Shown here: piece after piece, positions 1-7,090 of the stretch | How positions within the stretch are numbered: the stretch's first letter is position 1 | Layout: each line of letters begins with the position of its first letter | Source of the DNA: SLQH01 sp964612995 | GTDB lineage: Bacteria; Planctomycetota; UBA11346 | NCBI GenBank assembly: GCA_964612995.1 | Contig: CAZTGE010000158.1 | Location: forward strand, 1 to 9,290 | Length of the DNA stretch: 9,290 nucleotides | Direction: 5' to 3' | Program-made: the position numbers and the translations under genes | Notes under the pieces: generated by a model | Database searches by the model: none | Told to the model about the DNA's origin: nothing | The model's input: only the letters and a program-made list of their open reading frames with translations

Positions 1-204
1 GTCAGGGTTCAGGGGTCGCTCGATGTCTGCCCGCCGGGAGCGCAGGCCGATGAGCCATCCGGTTCGCATTGCGGCTGGAAGGGGCTGCCTGTGCAGGCGG
101 GCGAGCCGGTCGTCAGAGCCGCCAACGCGCAGACCCCCGGTGTGGAGCCGGGGGTCTGGCGGCACTCGGGCGTCTGCCGTCTCGCCGCCGACGGCCCGGT
201 GCAT
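1..204 (-). CDS. possible 5' end of an unrecognised gene running off the left edge
   Basis: A minus-strand frame beginning at an ATG at 204-202 stays open for 68 codons to the window edge. A second in-frame ATG lies at 69-67; from there the protein reads MRTGWLIGLRSRRADIERPL and continues. Neither ATG has a convincing Shine-Dalgarno site, and in DNA this rich in GC an open frame of this length can arise by chance. The reason to list it is a sigma70-like promoter (246-273) pointing into it. If the ATG at 69 is the true start, the transcript has an untranslated leader of about 170 bases containing the hairpin at 130-158. No family is recognised from so few residues. The alternative is that the stretch is only the 3' flank of the GH31 gene. 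Confidence 0.22.
   Translation of the reverse strand, partial: MHRAVGGETADARVPPDPRLHTGGLRVGGSDDRLARLHRQPLPAAMRTGWLIGLRSRRADIERPLNPD
130..158 (-). other. strong GC-rich hairpin downstream of the GH31 gene
   Basis: CAGACCCCCGG at 130-140 and CCGGGGGTCTG at 148-158 form a perfect 11-bp stem with a 7-base loop. It lies about 120 bases past the GH31 stop on the transcribed strand. No T-run follows on either strand, so it is not a textbook intrinsic terminator. It may be a 3' stabilising or rho-assisted element for GH31, or part of the leader of the next minus-strand transcript. Confidence 0.45.
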
Positions 205-245
205 GAGCACGCAGTGCCGGAGCCGCAGGGCAGGAGCGCAGTTTC

Positions 246-273
246 ATTGTACCCCAGGGGCGCGGCGTGTCCA
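246..273 (-). promoter_or_regulatory. sigma70-like promoter on the minus strand
   Basis: Read on the minus strand, TGGACA (273-268, five of six matches to TTGACA), a 16-base spacer and TACAAT (251-246, five of six matches to TATAAT) stand in order. Transcription would start near 239. The element begins six bases past the GH31 stop codon and points the same way, so it would serve a gene leaving the left edge of the window. This is a motif match only. Confidence 0.5.
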
Positions 274-278
274 TCGGC

Positions 279-2945
279 TCAGCTGAACTGGTCGAGCGTA
301 CTGGTGACCAGGGCCCGGGCGCGCTCGAGGGCGGCGATGCCGGACCTGCCTGGGCGTTCGCGACGATAGATCGCGAGGTAGGTGTCGAGGTTGGCGGGCA
401 GCAGTTCGAGATCGCGGTGAAGCGCGTCGAGTTCCTGGCGTGCGCGCAATGGGTCGTGGCCGATGCGGTTGCCGGTCTGGGCGAGGTGAACGGCGAAACG
501 TTCGTCGACGAACAGGGTGCCCGGTGGCGAGGCCTCGGCCACCAGCCGGCCGATGGCGATCAGCCGGCGCATGAGCCCGGCGAGCCCATCGACCCGCCGT
601 GGTCGCACGCCCTGATCCTCGGCGATGCGCACCATGCAGCCGCGCGTGACGTCGCACTCGGCGATGCGGACGATGGTGGTCGCGGTGTCGCCGTCCCAGG
701 TCCAACCTTCGGTGTCCAGGTCACGCTGCCAGTCCAGGCAGCGGCCGTCGACGGTCACCTCGGTTGCCGGCACGCTGCCGGGCAGGCGCAGCTCCAGGCT
801 GCGGACGGGGGTGAATCCGGCGAAATCGCCGCTGCTCGGGTGCAGGGTCACGCTGCGGCCGGTGGCGGTGGTGGCCTGGGTCACGACGATCCGGGCCGCG
901 GCGCCGTCGCGGTAGGCGGTGCTGATACCGTCATCCTCGTAGAGTTCCCCGCGCCCGTCGCCGCCAGGATAGACGGTGAATATCAGATCGCGGTAGCTGC
1001 CGGGTTCGAGCCGACGCACCGGCTGCTGACCCGGCACGATGGTCCCGGCACGGGCGAATACCGGGATCTCATCGATGCGGTAGCGGCGGGTGGTCCATCC
1101 CCCGCCGGTAAGTACCGCGCCATGGGCCACGTCGAACCAGCGCCCCGGCGGCAGCCAGACCGTCACCGCCGCCATCTCATCGACCGGGTCGCAGGGGCGG
1201 GTGACCGGAGCGACGATGTAGGCGTCGCCGAAGCGGTACTGCCCGTCGGCGGTATAGGCCTCGTCGCATTCGGGCCACTCGTAATACATTGGGCGCAGGC
1301 AGGCAACGCCGGTGTCGAAGCCCTTGCGGTCTTCGCCGTAGATGTAGGGCACCAGCTCGTAGCGGTGGCGGATACAGTCGCGCAGAATCCACTGGTAGGG
1401 CGAGGGATATTCGAACACCCGGCGCTCGGTATCCGGGGTCTTGCAGCCGTGGGTGCGCAGGATCGGCGAATAGACGCCGAATTGCATCCAGCGAGTATAG
1501 AGCTCAGGGGTGTTGCGGCCGCCGAAGTGCCCGCCGATGTCGTGCGACCAGTAACCGTAGAGCACGTTGGCGCTGGTGGCGGTGAAGCGAGGCTGGTAGG
1601 CCAATGACTGCCAGGTGATGAAGGTGTCGCCGGAGAAGCCGATCGGGTAGCGGCCGGCGCCGAGCCCGCCGAAGCGGCTGAAGCACAGCGGGCGCAGGTG
1701 CGCCTTGGCCGGGTTGCGCTCCTGGTCCTCCCAGTGCAGCTGGTTGATCCACGGCAGGGTGTCGAGCCCCGGAACCGCGGTGCTCTCGCCCTGTTGCCAG
1801 TCCATCCACCAGATGTCGACCCCGTCGGCCTCGTGCGGGCGATGCAGCACTTCGAAATAGGCCCGCATGTAGGCCGGGTCGGTGATATCGAACGGGACAT
1901 GATGGTAGTTGTCGGCATCCTTGCCGTAGAATTTTAGGTACTTGTGCCTGACCTGTTCGGCCAGGCCGTGCGCGGCCACCAATCGGTCGACGTGGTCCTG
2001 GCCGAGGGCGGCGACCATCGCCTCGTGCATGTCTTCGTGCTCGCCGACGCCGCAGGCGGGGTGGAGGTTGAGCGCGATCTTGAGCCCGCGGTGCTTGAGC
2101 CATTCGAGGTGGGCTTGTGGCTCGGGGAAGTAGTGCTCGCACCACGAGTAGCCGGTCCAGCCGATGCGGTGCCAGTCCATGTCGATCACCATCACGTCGA
2201 GCGGGATGTCCATCGCATCGAACTGCGCGACCAGCTCCTCGATCTCGCGATCGGTGTAGGCCCAGTAGCGGGAGTACCAGTAGCCGAGCGCGTAACGAGG
2301 GGGCAACGGTTGGGCGCCGAAGATCCGGGCGCCGTCGCCCAGTGCCGCCTGGTAGTCGTGGCCGTAGGCGAACAGGTACCAGTCTTGTCGATGGCCGGCG
2401 GGCCGGGCGGTGGGCCAGAGCCGATCGTCGCCGGTCTGGCCGGCATCGAGCACCACCGTGCATGAATCGTCGTGGATCGCCCAGCCGTCGCGCGAGAGCA
2501 GGCCGCGGCCGAGCGGCCGGTGGGTCCAACGCCCGGTGGGGCCGTGCGGCTCATGTTCCCGTTTGAGCGGGCCGTCCATTCCGTCGAGCGTCCGCAGGGT
2601 TCCGCCGAGGTTGCCGCTGGCGCTCATTCCGGGGCGCCAGACGCCCGGCGAACCGGCGACGGTGAAGGTGACGCTGAGGTTCTCGCTCGAGAAGGCGTGG
2701 CCGTCGTCGCGGTAGCGCAGCACCACCGCGCCGGTGTCGATGCGCAGGGTGCCGTCATCCTCCTGCCCGGTGCGGAACGCGGCCGGCGGCAGACGGCGGT
2801 TGCAGACCGCCAGCGTCGGGCGGTCCTCGAAATTACCGTCATCGGCGTATTCGAGTCGGATCAGGCGGTCGGTGAGCACGGTGAATCGGGCCCGTCCGCG
2901 AATGACGACGGTCGCGGGGTCGGCGGTGGTAACGTCGGTGAACAT
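279..2945 (-). CDS. glycoside hydrolase family 31 (alpha-glucosidase/alpha-xylosidase type)
   Basis: A retaining alpha-glycosidase of 888 residues. There is no signal peptide, so it probably acts in the cytoplasm on imported oligosaccharides. Order: an N-terminal beta-sandwich (about 1-200); the (beta/alpha)8 barrel (about 205-540), opened by PRYALGYWYSRYW; beta domains including a DUF5110-like part (about 648-740, GELYEDDGIST); and a mostly helical tail of about 110 residues (779-888). Family landmarks are MVIDMDWHRIG near 250, the nucleophile Asp382 in WWMDWQQG, the acid/base Asp440 in FSGDTFITW, HDIGGHFGG, and RTHG of the substrate pocket. The nucleophile motif is WMDWQQG rather than the WMDMNE of classical alpha-glucosidases, so the exact substrate is unclear. 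The ATG at 2945 was chosen because the recognisable N-terminal domain starts just after it. ATGs at 2984 and 3092 are in frame, and none has a good ribosome binding site. No transporter or other sugar gene adjoins it. Confidence 0.93.
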   Translation of the reverse strand: MFTDVTTADPATVVIRGRARFTVLTDRLIRLEYADDGNFEDRPTLAVCNRRLPPAAFRTGQEDDGTLRIDTGAVVLRYRDDGHAFSSENLSVTFTVAGSPGVWRPGMSASGNLGGTLRTLDGMDGPLKREHEPHGPTGRWTHRPLGRGLLSRDGWAIHDDSCTVVLDAGQTGDDRLWPTARPAGHRQDWYLFAYGHDYQAALGDGARIFGAQPLPPRYALGYWYSRYWAYTDREIEELVAQFDAMDIPLDVMVIDMDWHRIGWTGYSWCEHYFPEPQAHLEWLKHRGLKIALNLHPACGVGEHEDMHEAMVAALGQDHVDRLVAAHGLAEQVRHKYLKFYGKDADNYHHVPFDITDPAYMRAYFEVLHRPHEADGVDIWWMDWQQGESTAVPGLDTLPWINQLHWEDQERNPAKAHLRPLCFSRFGGLGAGRYPIGFSGDTFITWQSLAYQPRFTATSANVLYGYWSHDIGGHFGGRNTPELYTRWMQFGVYSPILRTHGCKTPDTERRVFEYPSPYQWILRDCIRHRYELVPYIYGEDRKGFDTGVACLRPMYYEWPECDEAYTADGQYRFGDAYIVAPVTRPCDPVDEMAAVTVWLPPGRWFDVAHGAVLTGGGWTTRRYRIDEIPVFARAGTIVPGQQPVRRLEPGSYRDLIFTVYPGGDGRGELYEDDGISTAYRDGAAARIVVTQATTATGRSVTLHPSSGDFAGFTPVRSLELRLPGSVPATEVTVDGRCLDWQRDLDTEGWTWDGDTATTIVRIAECDVTRGCMVRIAEDQGVRPRRVDGLAGLMRRLIAIGRLVAEASPPGTLFVDERFAVHLAQTGNRIGHDPLRARQELDALHRDLELLPANLDTYLAIYRRERPGRSGIAALERARALVTSTLDQFS

Positions 2946-3130
2946 TGGGTGGTTCCAGGCGGGATGGGTGCGCGGCCAGATCATGGCCACAGCAGCCCGT
3001 CCTACGCCCCGATTCAGGCGAAGCAAGGCAGGTAATTTCGTGGCGCACCTGTACCGGGCGCCCGCCGGGGCGCAGGTCGCGACCAGAGTCATCTGTTACG
3101 GAGCATCTGGCGATTCGCTGCGTTGTTTCT
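2946..3130. other. upstream region of the GH31 gene, no gene seen
   Basis: This half of the divergent control region carries the untranslated leader and promoter of GH31, or its first codons if a start at 2984 or 3092 is used. On the minus strand I found no convincing -35/-10 pair and no Shine-Dalgarno site before any candidate start. The GH31 transcript may start farther upstream, near the dyads at 3131-3203, or rely on an activator. Confidence 0.4.
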
Positions 3131-3169
3131 TGGTAACCACCCCTGCCCACCGGACATGAGTGGTTACCA
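3131..3169. promoter_or_regulatory. inverted repeat TGGTAACCAC / GTGGTTACCA, candidate operator pair
   Basis: TGGTAACCAC (3131-3140) and GTGGTTACCA (3160-3169) are exact reverse complements 19 bases apart. Each 9-base core, TGGTNACCA, is also symmetric about its centre, and the two cores lie 30 bases apart, close to three helical turns. This suits two operator half-sites or two full small operators for a dimeric regulator between the divergent GH31 and PA14 genes. It could alternatively fold as a 10-bp stem-loop. No regulator gene is present to name the factor. Confidence 0.45.
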
Positions 3170-3179
3170 GCCGCATGTG

Positions 3180-3203
3180 GACCCCATCGCACGCGATGGG
3201 GTC
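3180..3203. promoter_or_regulatory. perfect 10-bp dyad GACCCCATCG-CACG-CGATGGGGTC
   Basis: A perfect 10-bp inverted repeat with a 4-base centre, centred at 3191.5. That is about 48 bases before the predicted start of the plus-strand transcript and just upstream of where its -35 box should be. The position fits an activator or repressor site for the TACAAT promoter. There is no T-run, so a terminator is unlikely. Confidence 0.45.
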
Positions 3204-3227
3204 TGGCGCCGAGTGGTGGTGGGCGGA

Positions 3228-3233
3228 TACAAT
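3228..3233 (+). promoter_or_regulatory. -10 box TACAAT, candidate promoter of the PA14/HEAT gene
   Basis: TACAAT matches five of six positions of the sigma70 -10 consensus and predicts a start near 3240. No good -35 lies 16-18 bases upstream (TGGCGC at 3204-3209 is the best, three of six). The promoter would therefore be weak without help, which fits the adjacent dyad at 3180-3203 being an activator site. Confidence 0.4.
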
Positions 3234-3239
3234 CGAGCC

Positions 3240-3490
3240 ACGACAAGGCCAGGGGGGTAGGTTCTCACTTGATGTGAGGACCGTAGGGGGCGAAGCCCCT
3301 GAGTGGTTGCGTTTCTTGTTGCCTTGTCACCATCGCCCCTGTGCGCCATTGACAGGTAGAGGGACTCTCGCACGGTGTAGTGTGAAACCCTCGCCGGTGA
3401 CCAGCAGATCATGCTGCTGCCGCCCAGCGCGACGCGGCCTGCCGGGTCCAGCGTTTCAGCCCGCGAAGACAATCACCAGAAGGAGAATCG
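3240..3490 (+). promoter_or_regulatory. structured 5' leader RNA, riboswitch-like but of no recognised family
   Basis: A leader of about 250 bases would run from the predicted start to the ATG at 3491. GACAAGGC (3242-3249) pairs exactly with GCCTTGTC (3321-3328) to close a domain. Inside are a 9-bp stem with one U-G pair (3260-3268 with 3274-3282, loop TTGAT) and GGGGC-GAA-GCCCC (3287-3299). CAGGGG (3250-3255) can instead pair with CCCCTG (3296-3301), which excludes the GAA-loop hairpin. Downstream are GAGGG/CCCTC (3359-3363 with 3388-3392) and CAGCA-GATCA-TGCTG (3402-3416), then the Shine-Dalgarno site AAGGAG (3480-3485). The pairings are read directly; a switching role is inference. It did not match the riboswitch consensus sequences I could recall. 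Confidence 0.42.
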
Positions 3491-5206
3491 ATGAACACCA
3501 TCCGGAACACCGTCCTCACAGCCCTCGCCCTGGCTGGCGCCGCTCCGGGCCTCGGTGCGGCAGAGACAGATGCTGCAAGCGCAGAGGGCCCTGGCGTCAA
3601 CAAAGCCCTCGAGCTGATCCAGGCACGCTACCTCAGCGATCGCCAGCAGGGCGTCGAGATCATCGCCAAGGCGGGTGCGGACAAACAAGAAGAGGTCATC
3701 TCAGAACTGCAGACCTTGCTGGAATCCGACAACTGGCAGACCCAGGTCCACGCGGCCAGAGCCCTGGGGGCGATCGGCACGCAGGCGCAGAGCCTCGTTC
3801 CCGGACTGGTCGAACAGGCCAAGGCCTCGTTGACGTCGGGCGACATCGGCCGCTATCGCTTGATGCGCAACACCGTGGTCGCGATGTTCCCCGACAAGCG
3901 TGAAGACGAGCTCGAGGATCTGTTCGTAATGATGAAAACCGCGATGGAGGAGGACGATCCCGCGCTCTTCGACACCTTGGCCTCGACCCTCACCGCCAGC
4001 GGCCAGGATGCGGTGCCGGAGTTGATCAAGCTGGTCGAGGGTGAAGACGAGGCCCTGCGACGCCAGGCGATCGCCACGCTCGCCGGGCTCGGCGAGGACG
4101 CCGCGGCCGCGGTGCCGGCGCTCAAGCAGCTGGCCACCGAGTCGGAGCGCGACATGCGCCGCGAGATCCAGCGGGCGCTCGAGAATGTGCGGAAGGATAA
4201 CGCGCTGCCGGAGGTGGAAACGGTCAGCGTGACCTGCACCGAAGGCCAGCAGGTCGCGATCGAGATCGCGATCAGCGACACCGATGACGTGGTCGACGAA
4301 CTCGAGATCGAGGTGAAGCAGCAGCCCGAGCACGGAAAGCTCGAGCGCACCGGCCCCAATTCGTTCATCTATCATTCCCAGCCGGGTTACACCGGGAGCG
4401 ACACCTTCACCTACGTCGGCAAGGACAGTAAGGACGCGACCGGACCGTTGACCGCGACCGTCAACACGGTGGCGGACACCGAGCCGCCGCAGCTGGTCGC
4501 GGTGCATCCGGCGGGAACGAATCTGCTGCGGGTCGCCTTCAACGAGCCGGTCGACCCCGTCAGCGCCGGCAATCCGGCGAACTACGCGCTGAATCCGTCG
4601 GTCGAGATCGTCGGCGCCGAGGTCGATGCCGATGGGACCTCGGCGGTGATCGAGGTTGCCCAGCCGTTGAACGATGGCGCCGCCTACGGCCTCACCGCGC
4701 GTGAGATCGCCGACGCCTCCGAAGCCGGGAACAGCGCCACCCTGAGCACGGAGTTCACCTACCACAGCCGGGTGCCCGGTCTGCAGTACGCCTACTACGA
4801 GACCAAGGACAAGAAGGCGATGGAGGCAGGGTTGAAGGACGTCGAGCCGACCGCAACCGGTACCACCGATGCCATCGGCATCGATCTCGCCGAGCGCGGC
4901 GAAAACTACGCGCTGCGCTTCACCGGCATGCTGGTGGTCGCGGAGTCGGGCGAGTATACATTCTACACCACCTCCGACGACGGCAGCTTCCTCTCCATCG
5001 ATGGCGAGCAGGTGGTGGAGAACGGTGGCTGGCATGGCATGCAAGAAGAGAAGGGCACCGTGACCCTCGAGCCTGGCCCGCATGAATTCGAGGTCTACTT
5101 CTTCCAGGGCGGCGGCGGCGATGGCCTGGAGGTCGAGTGGAAGGCCCCGGGCGGGGACAAGGAGGAGATTCCTGCGTCCGTGCTCTGCCACAAGCCCGGC
5201 GCCTGA
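3491..5206 (+). CDS. secreted HEAT-repeat / Ig-like / PA14 domain protein
   Basis: 571 residues. A Sec signal peptide (1 to about 24: Arg5, a hydrophobic stretch, then GLGAAE) sends it across the inner membrane. Next come HEAT-like helical repeats (about 35-235; examples at 70-105 and 172-212). A bacterial Ig/cadherin-like domain follows (about 244-327, with GYTGSDTFTY), then an SbsA-type Ig-like domain (about 331-424, opening DTEPPQLVAVHP and carrying FNEPVD). A C-terminal PA14 domain (about 428-560) shows the typical TSDDGSFLSIDGEQVVENGG and GLEVEW. PA14 domains often bind glycans and HEAT repeats bind proteins, so an adhesive or scaffold role on surface polysaccharide is plausible; no catalytic site is visible. 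The mature chain is acidic and has just two cysteines (249 and 566), which might form a disulfide. The start is set by AAGGAG five bases before the ATG. It diverges from GH31 and ends at its own terminator. Confidence 0.88.
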   Translation: MNTIRNTVLTALALAGAAPGLGAAETDAASAEGPGVNKALELIQARYLSDRQQGVEIIAKAGADKQEEVISELQTLLESDNWQTQVHAARALGAIGTQAQSLVPGLVEQAKASLTSGDIGRYRLMRNTVVAMFPDKREDELEDLFVMMKTAMEEDDPALFDTLASTLTASGQDAVPELIKLVEGEDEALRRQAIATLAGLGEDAAAAVPALKQLATESERDMRREIQRALENVRKDNALPEVETVSVTCTEGQQVAIEIAISDTDDVVDELEIEVKQQPEHGKLERTGPNSFIYHSQPGYTGSDTFTYVGKDSKDATGPLTATVNTVADTEPPQLVAVHPAGTNLLRVAFNEPVDPVSAGNPANYALNPSVEIVGAEVDADGTSAVIEVAQPLNDGAAYGLTAREIADASEAGNSATLSTEFTYHSRVPGLQYAYYETKDKKAMEAGLKDVEPTATGTTDAIGIDLAERGENYALRFTGMLVVAESGEYTFYTTSDDGSFLSIDGEQVVENGGWHGMQEEKGTVTLEPGPHEFEVYFFQGGGGDGLEVEWKAPGGDKEEIPASVLCHKPGA

Positions 5207-5232
5207 AGCAGCCCGGCTCAGCGGCTGTTCCG

Positions 5233-5274
5233 ACGCCCGCCGCCCTCTGTGATGAAGAGGCGGCGGGCGTTTTT
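5233..5274 (+). terminator. rho-independent terminator of the PA14/HEAT gene
   Basis: ACGCCCGCCGCC (5233-5244) pairs perfectly with GGCGGCGGGCGT (5259-5270), and a run of five T (5270-5274) follows. The stem begins 27 bases past the stop codon. On the minus strand no T-run follows the hairpin, so it mainly serves the plus strand and gives little termination for proS arriving from the other side. Confidence 0.9.
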
Positions 5275-5331
5275 GTGCGCTCACCCTGTGTGCGGCGGTC
5301 GGTGGCTGCGCGCGGCGGGGCGATGGCCCGC

Positions 5332-6879
5332 TCAGTAGGCCTTGGCCATCACCACCCGCTGGGTCGAGGGCGCGCCGGTGAGGATGCAGTGGCCGTCCCC
5401 GCGCGCAGCTTCCGGGATCTGATCCGGCTGCGGAATGCAGCGGATCGAGGTCTCGTAGCGCTTGGCCATCGTGTCTTCGGCCTGTTCGTCGCCAGCCCAG
5501 TGGACCCAGGCGAAGCCGCCGCCCCCTTCGGCGAAGAAGCGCTCGAAGGTCTCGAGGTCGTCGATGACCCGCATCCGCTCGTCGCGTCGCGCGCGGGCGC
5601 GTTCGAGCAACTCCTGCTGCATGGTGGTCATCAGCTCAGGCACGGCGGCGATGGCCTGCGCGCGCGGCAGGAACTGCTTCTTGGCCTTGCGCGCAGCCTG
5701 GGGATCGAGCGTGTCCTCGTTTACCAGGAAGCGCCGCACCAGACACAGCGAGCCCTGTTCGAGGTCGCGCGGGCCGATCTCGATGCGCAGGGGTACGCCC
5801 TTGCACTCCCATTCATAGTATTTCGCACCGGGCTGCATGCCGTCGCGGTCGTCGACGCGGATGGTCAGGCCCTGGCCGCCGAGTTCAGTGGCCACCGCAT
5901 GCGCCTCGGCGATGACGCGTTCGCGCTCCGCCTCCTTGCGGTAGATCGGCACGATCACCACGTGGATCGGGGCGAGTCTGGGCGGCACGATCAGGCCGAC
6001 GTCGTCGCTGTGGGTCATGATCAGCGCGCCGATCAGACGCGTCGAGACACCCCAGCTGGTGGCATAGACGTGTTCGAGTTCGTTGTCGCGGTTGAGGAAG
6101 GTGACGTCGGCCGCCTTGGCGAAGTTCTGGCCGAGATAGTGGCTGGTGCCCATCTGCAGGGCCTTGCCGTCCTGCATCATCCCTTCGATGGTCAGGGTCT
6201 CCAGCGCGCCGGCGAAGCGTTCGCCCGGGGTCTTGGCGCCGCGAATCACCGGGACCGCCATCACGTTTTCGGCGAAATCGGCGTAGACCCCGAGCATGCG
6301 TTCGGTCTCTTCGAGTGCCTCGGCCTCGGTGGCGTGGGCGGTGTGCCCCTCCTGCCACAGGAATTCCGCGGTGCGCAGGAACAGGCGGGTGCGCATCTCC
6401 CAGCGCATCACGTTGGCCCACTGGTTGATCAACAGCGGGAGGTCGCGGTAGGACTGGATCCAGTTGCGGTATTGGTTCCAGATGATGGTCTCGGAGGTCG
6501 GGCGGACGATCAGCGGTTCTTCCAGCTGCGACTCGGGATCGACCACCACCTTGCCGTTCGCGCTCTTGAGCCGGTGGTGGGTGACCACCGCGCATTCCTT
6601 GGCGAAGCCGGAGGCGTGTTGCTCCTCGCGTTCGAGCAGCGAGAGGGGGATCAGCAGCGGGAAGTAGGCGTTGACGTGCCCGGTGGCCTTGAAGCGGTCG
6701 TCGAGCTCGCGCTGCATCTTCTCCCAGATGGTGTAGCCGTGGGGGCGGATGACCATGCAGCCGCGTACGTCGCTGTGGTCGGCCAGCTCGGCGCGCTTGA
6801 CGATGTCGAGATACCACTGCGCGTAGTCCTCGCTACGACTGGTGATCCCGTCCTTGTTGTCCGATTGCCGCTTGGCCAT
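5332..6879 (-). CDS. proS: prolyl-tRNA synthetase, short archaeal/eukaryotic-like type (ProS type 3)
   Basis: Charges tRNA-Pro with proline in the cytoplasm; 515 residues. The class II catalytic core (about 15-295) shows the TSE proline-binding triad at 128-130 in RPTSET, motif 2 around 157-182 (VMRWEMRTRLFLRTAEF) and motif 3 near 275-292 (SWGVSTRLIG, MTHSDD). An anticodon-binding domain follows (about 303-400), then the C-terminal domain special to this type, ending in Tyr515 (MAKAY). The roughly 180-residue editing insertion found in most proteobacterial ProRS (about 570 residues) is absent. Of the four zinc cysteines seen in archaeal forms only Cys481 and Cys498 remain; WAGDEQAED stands where a CxxxC-like pair is expected. 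GAGGAG six bases before the ATG fixes the start. Neighbours suggest no operon. Editing of alanyl-tRNA-Pro would need a separate enzyme elsewhere in the genome. Confidence 0.95.
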   Translation of the reverse strand: MAKRQSDNKDGITSRSEDYAQWYLDIVKRAELADHSDVRGCMVIRPHGYTIWEKMQRELDDRFKATGHVNAYFPLLIPLSLLEREEQHASGFAKECAVVTHHRLKSANGKVVVDPESQLEEPLIVRPTSETIIWNQYRNWIQSYRDLPLLINQWANVMRWEMRTRLFLRTAEFLWQEGHTAHATEAEALEETERMLGVYADFAENVMAVPVIRGAKTPGERFAGALETLTIEGMMQDGKALQMGTSHYLGQNFAKAADVTFLNRDNELEHVYATSWGVSTRLIGALIMTHSDDVGLIVPPRLAPIHVVIVPIYRKEAERERVIAEAHAVATELGGQGLTIRVDDRDGMQPGAKYYEWECKGVPLRIEIGPRDLEQGSLCLVRRFLVNEDTLDPQAARKAKKQFLPRAQAIAAVPELMTTMQQELLERARARRDERMRVIDDLETFERFFAEGGGGFAWVHWAGDEQAEDTMAKRYETSIRCIPQPDQIPEAARGDGHCILTGAPSTQRVVMAKAY

Positions 6880-6911
6880 GCACTGCTCCTCAGGGGGCCG
6901 GGGTGACGCGG

Positions 6912-6927
6912 CCCCTCGCGTGAGGGG
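6912..6927 (-). other. hairpin in the proS leader
   Basis: CCCCTC and GAGGGG form a 6-bp stem with a 4-base loop, 20 bases upstream of the proS Shine-Dalgarno site. It would be in the untranslated leader if proS is transcribed from farther upstream. A convincing proS promoter was not found between 6892 and 6960. Confidence 0.35.
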
Positions 6928-7008
6928 GCGGTTCTATGAGTTCGCGGCCGGTGGACAACGCCGCCCCGTTCCGTCCGGCGTGGCGCAGTGGGCTGCCCTC
7001 GGAGCAAT

Positions 7009-7058
7009 CCGGCCGCTGGGCGACCCTGGCCGCCGGGCCAGGGCCGCCCACGGCTCGG
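7009..7058. repeat. long near-perfect inverted repeat (about 21 bp in stem)
   Basis: The core CCCTGGCC-GCCG-GGCCAGGG (7024-7043) extends outward past an A-C mismatch by TGGGCG/CGCCCA (7017-7022 with 7045-7050). Past a one-base bulge it continues by GCCG/CGGC (7012-7015 with 7051-7054), and past another by CCG/CGG (7009-7011 with 7056-7058). No gene covers it. It stands midway in the 330-base divergent region between proS and the lipoprotein gene. No T-run follows on either strand. It could be a dispersed palindromic repeat, a small structured RNA or a transcription barrier between divergent units. Confidence 0.6.
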
Positions 7059-7090
7059 GATGAGGATCCTGTATCCATGCCGAGCTGGTG

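Noticed and set aside
267..1607. 446-codon plus-strand frame across GH31
   Set aside because: Antisense shadow; the GH31 catalytic motifs on the minus strand are unambiguous.
1504..2529. 341-codon minus-strand frame inside GH31
   Set aside because: Arg/Pro/Ala-rich out-of-frame reading of GH31 with no family features.
3349..3381. TTGACA at 3349-3354 as the main promoter of the PA14/HEAT gene
   Set aside because: The -35 is perfect, but no -10 lies at 16-18 bases; the nearest (TGTAGT, 3376-3381) is 21 bases away.
3701..5284. 527-codon minus-strand frame across the PA14/HEAT gene
   Set aside because: A shadow of a gene with signal peptide, domains, ribosome binding site and terminator on the plus strand.
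5137..6906. 589-codon plus-strand frame across proS
   Set aside because: It overlaps the well-supported proS on the other strand, has no recognisable domain and reads as a GC-rich shadow frame.
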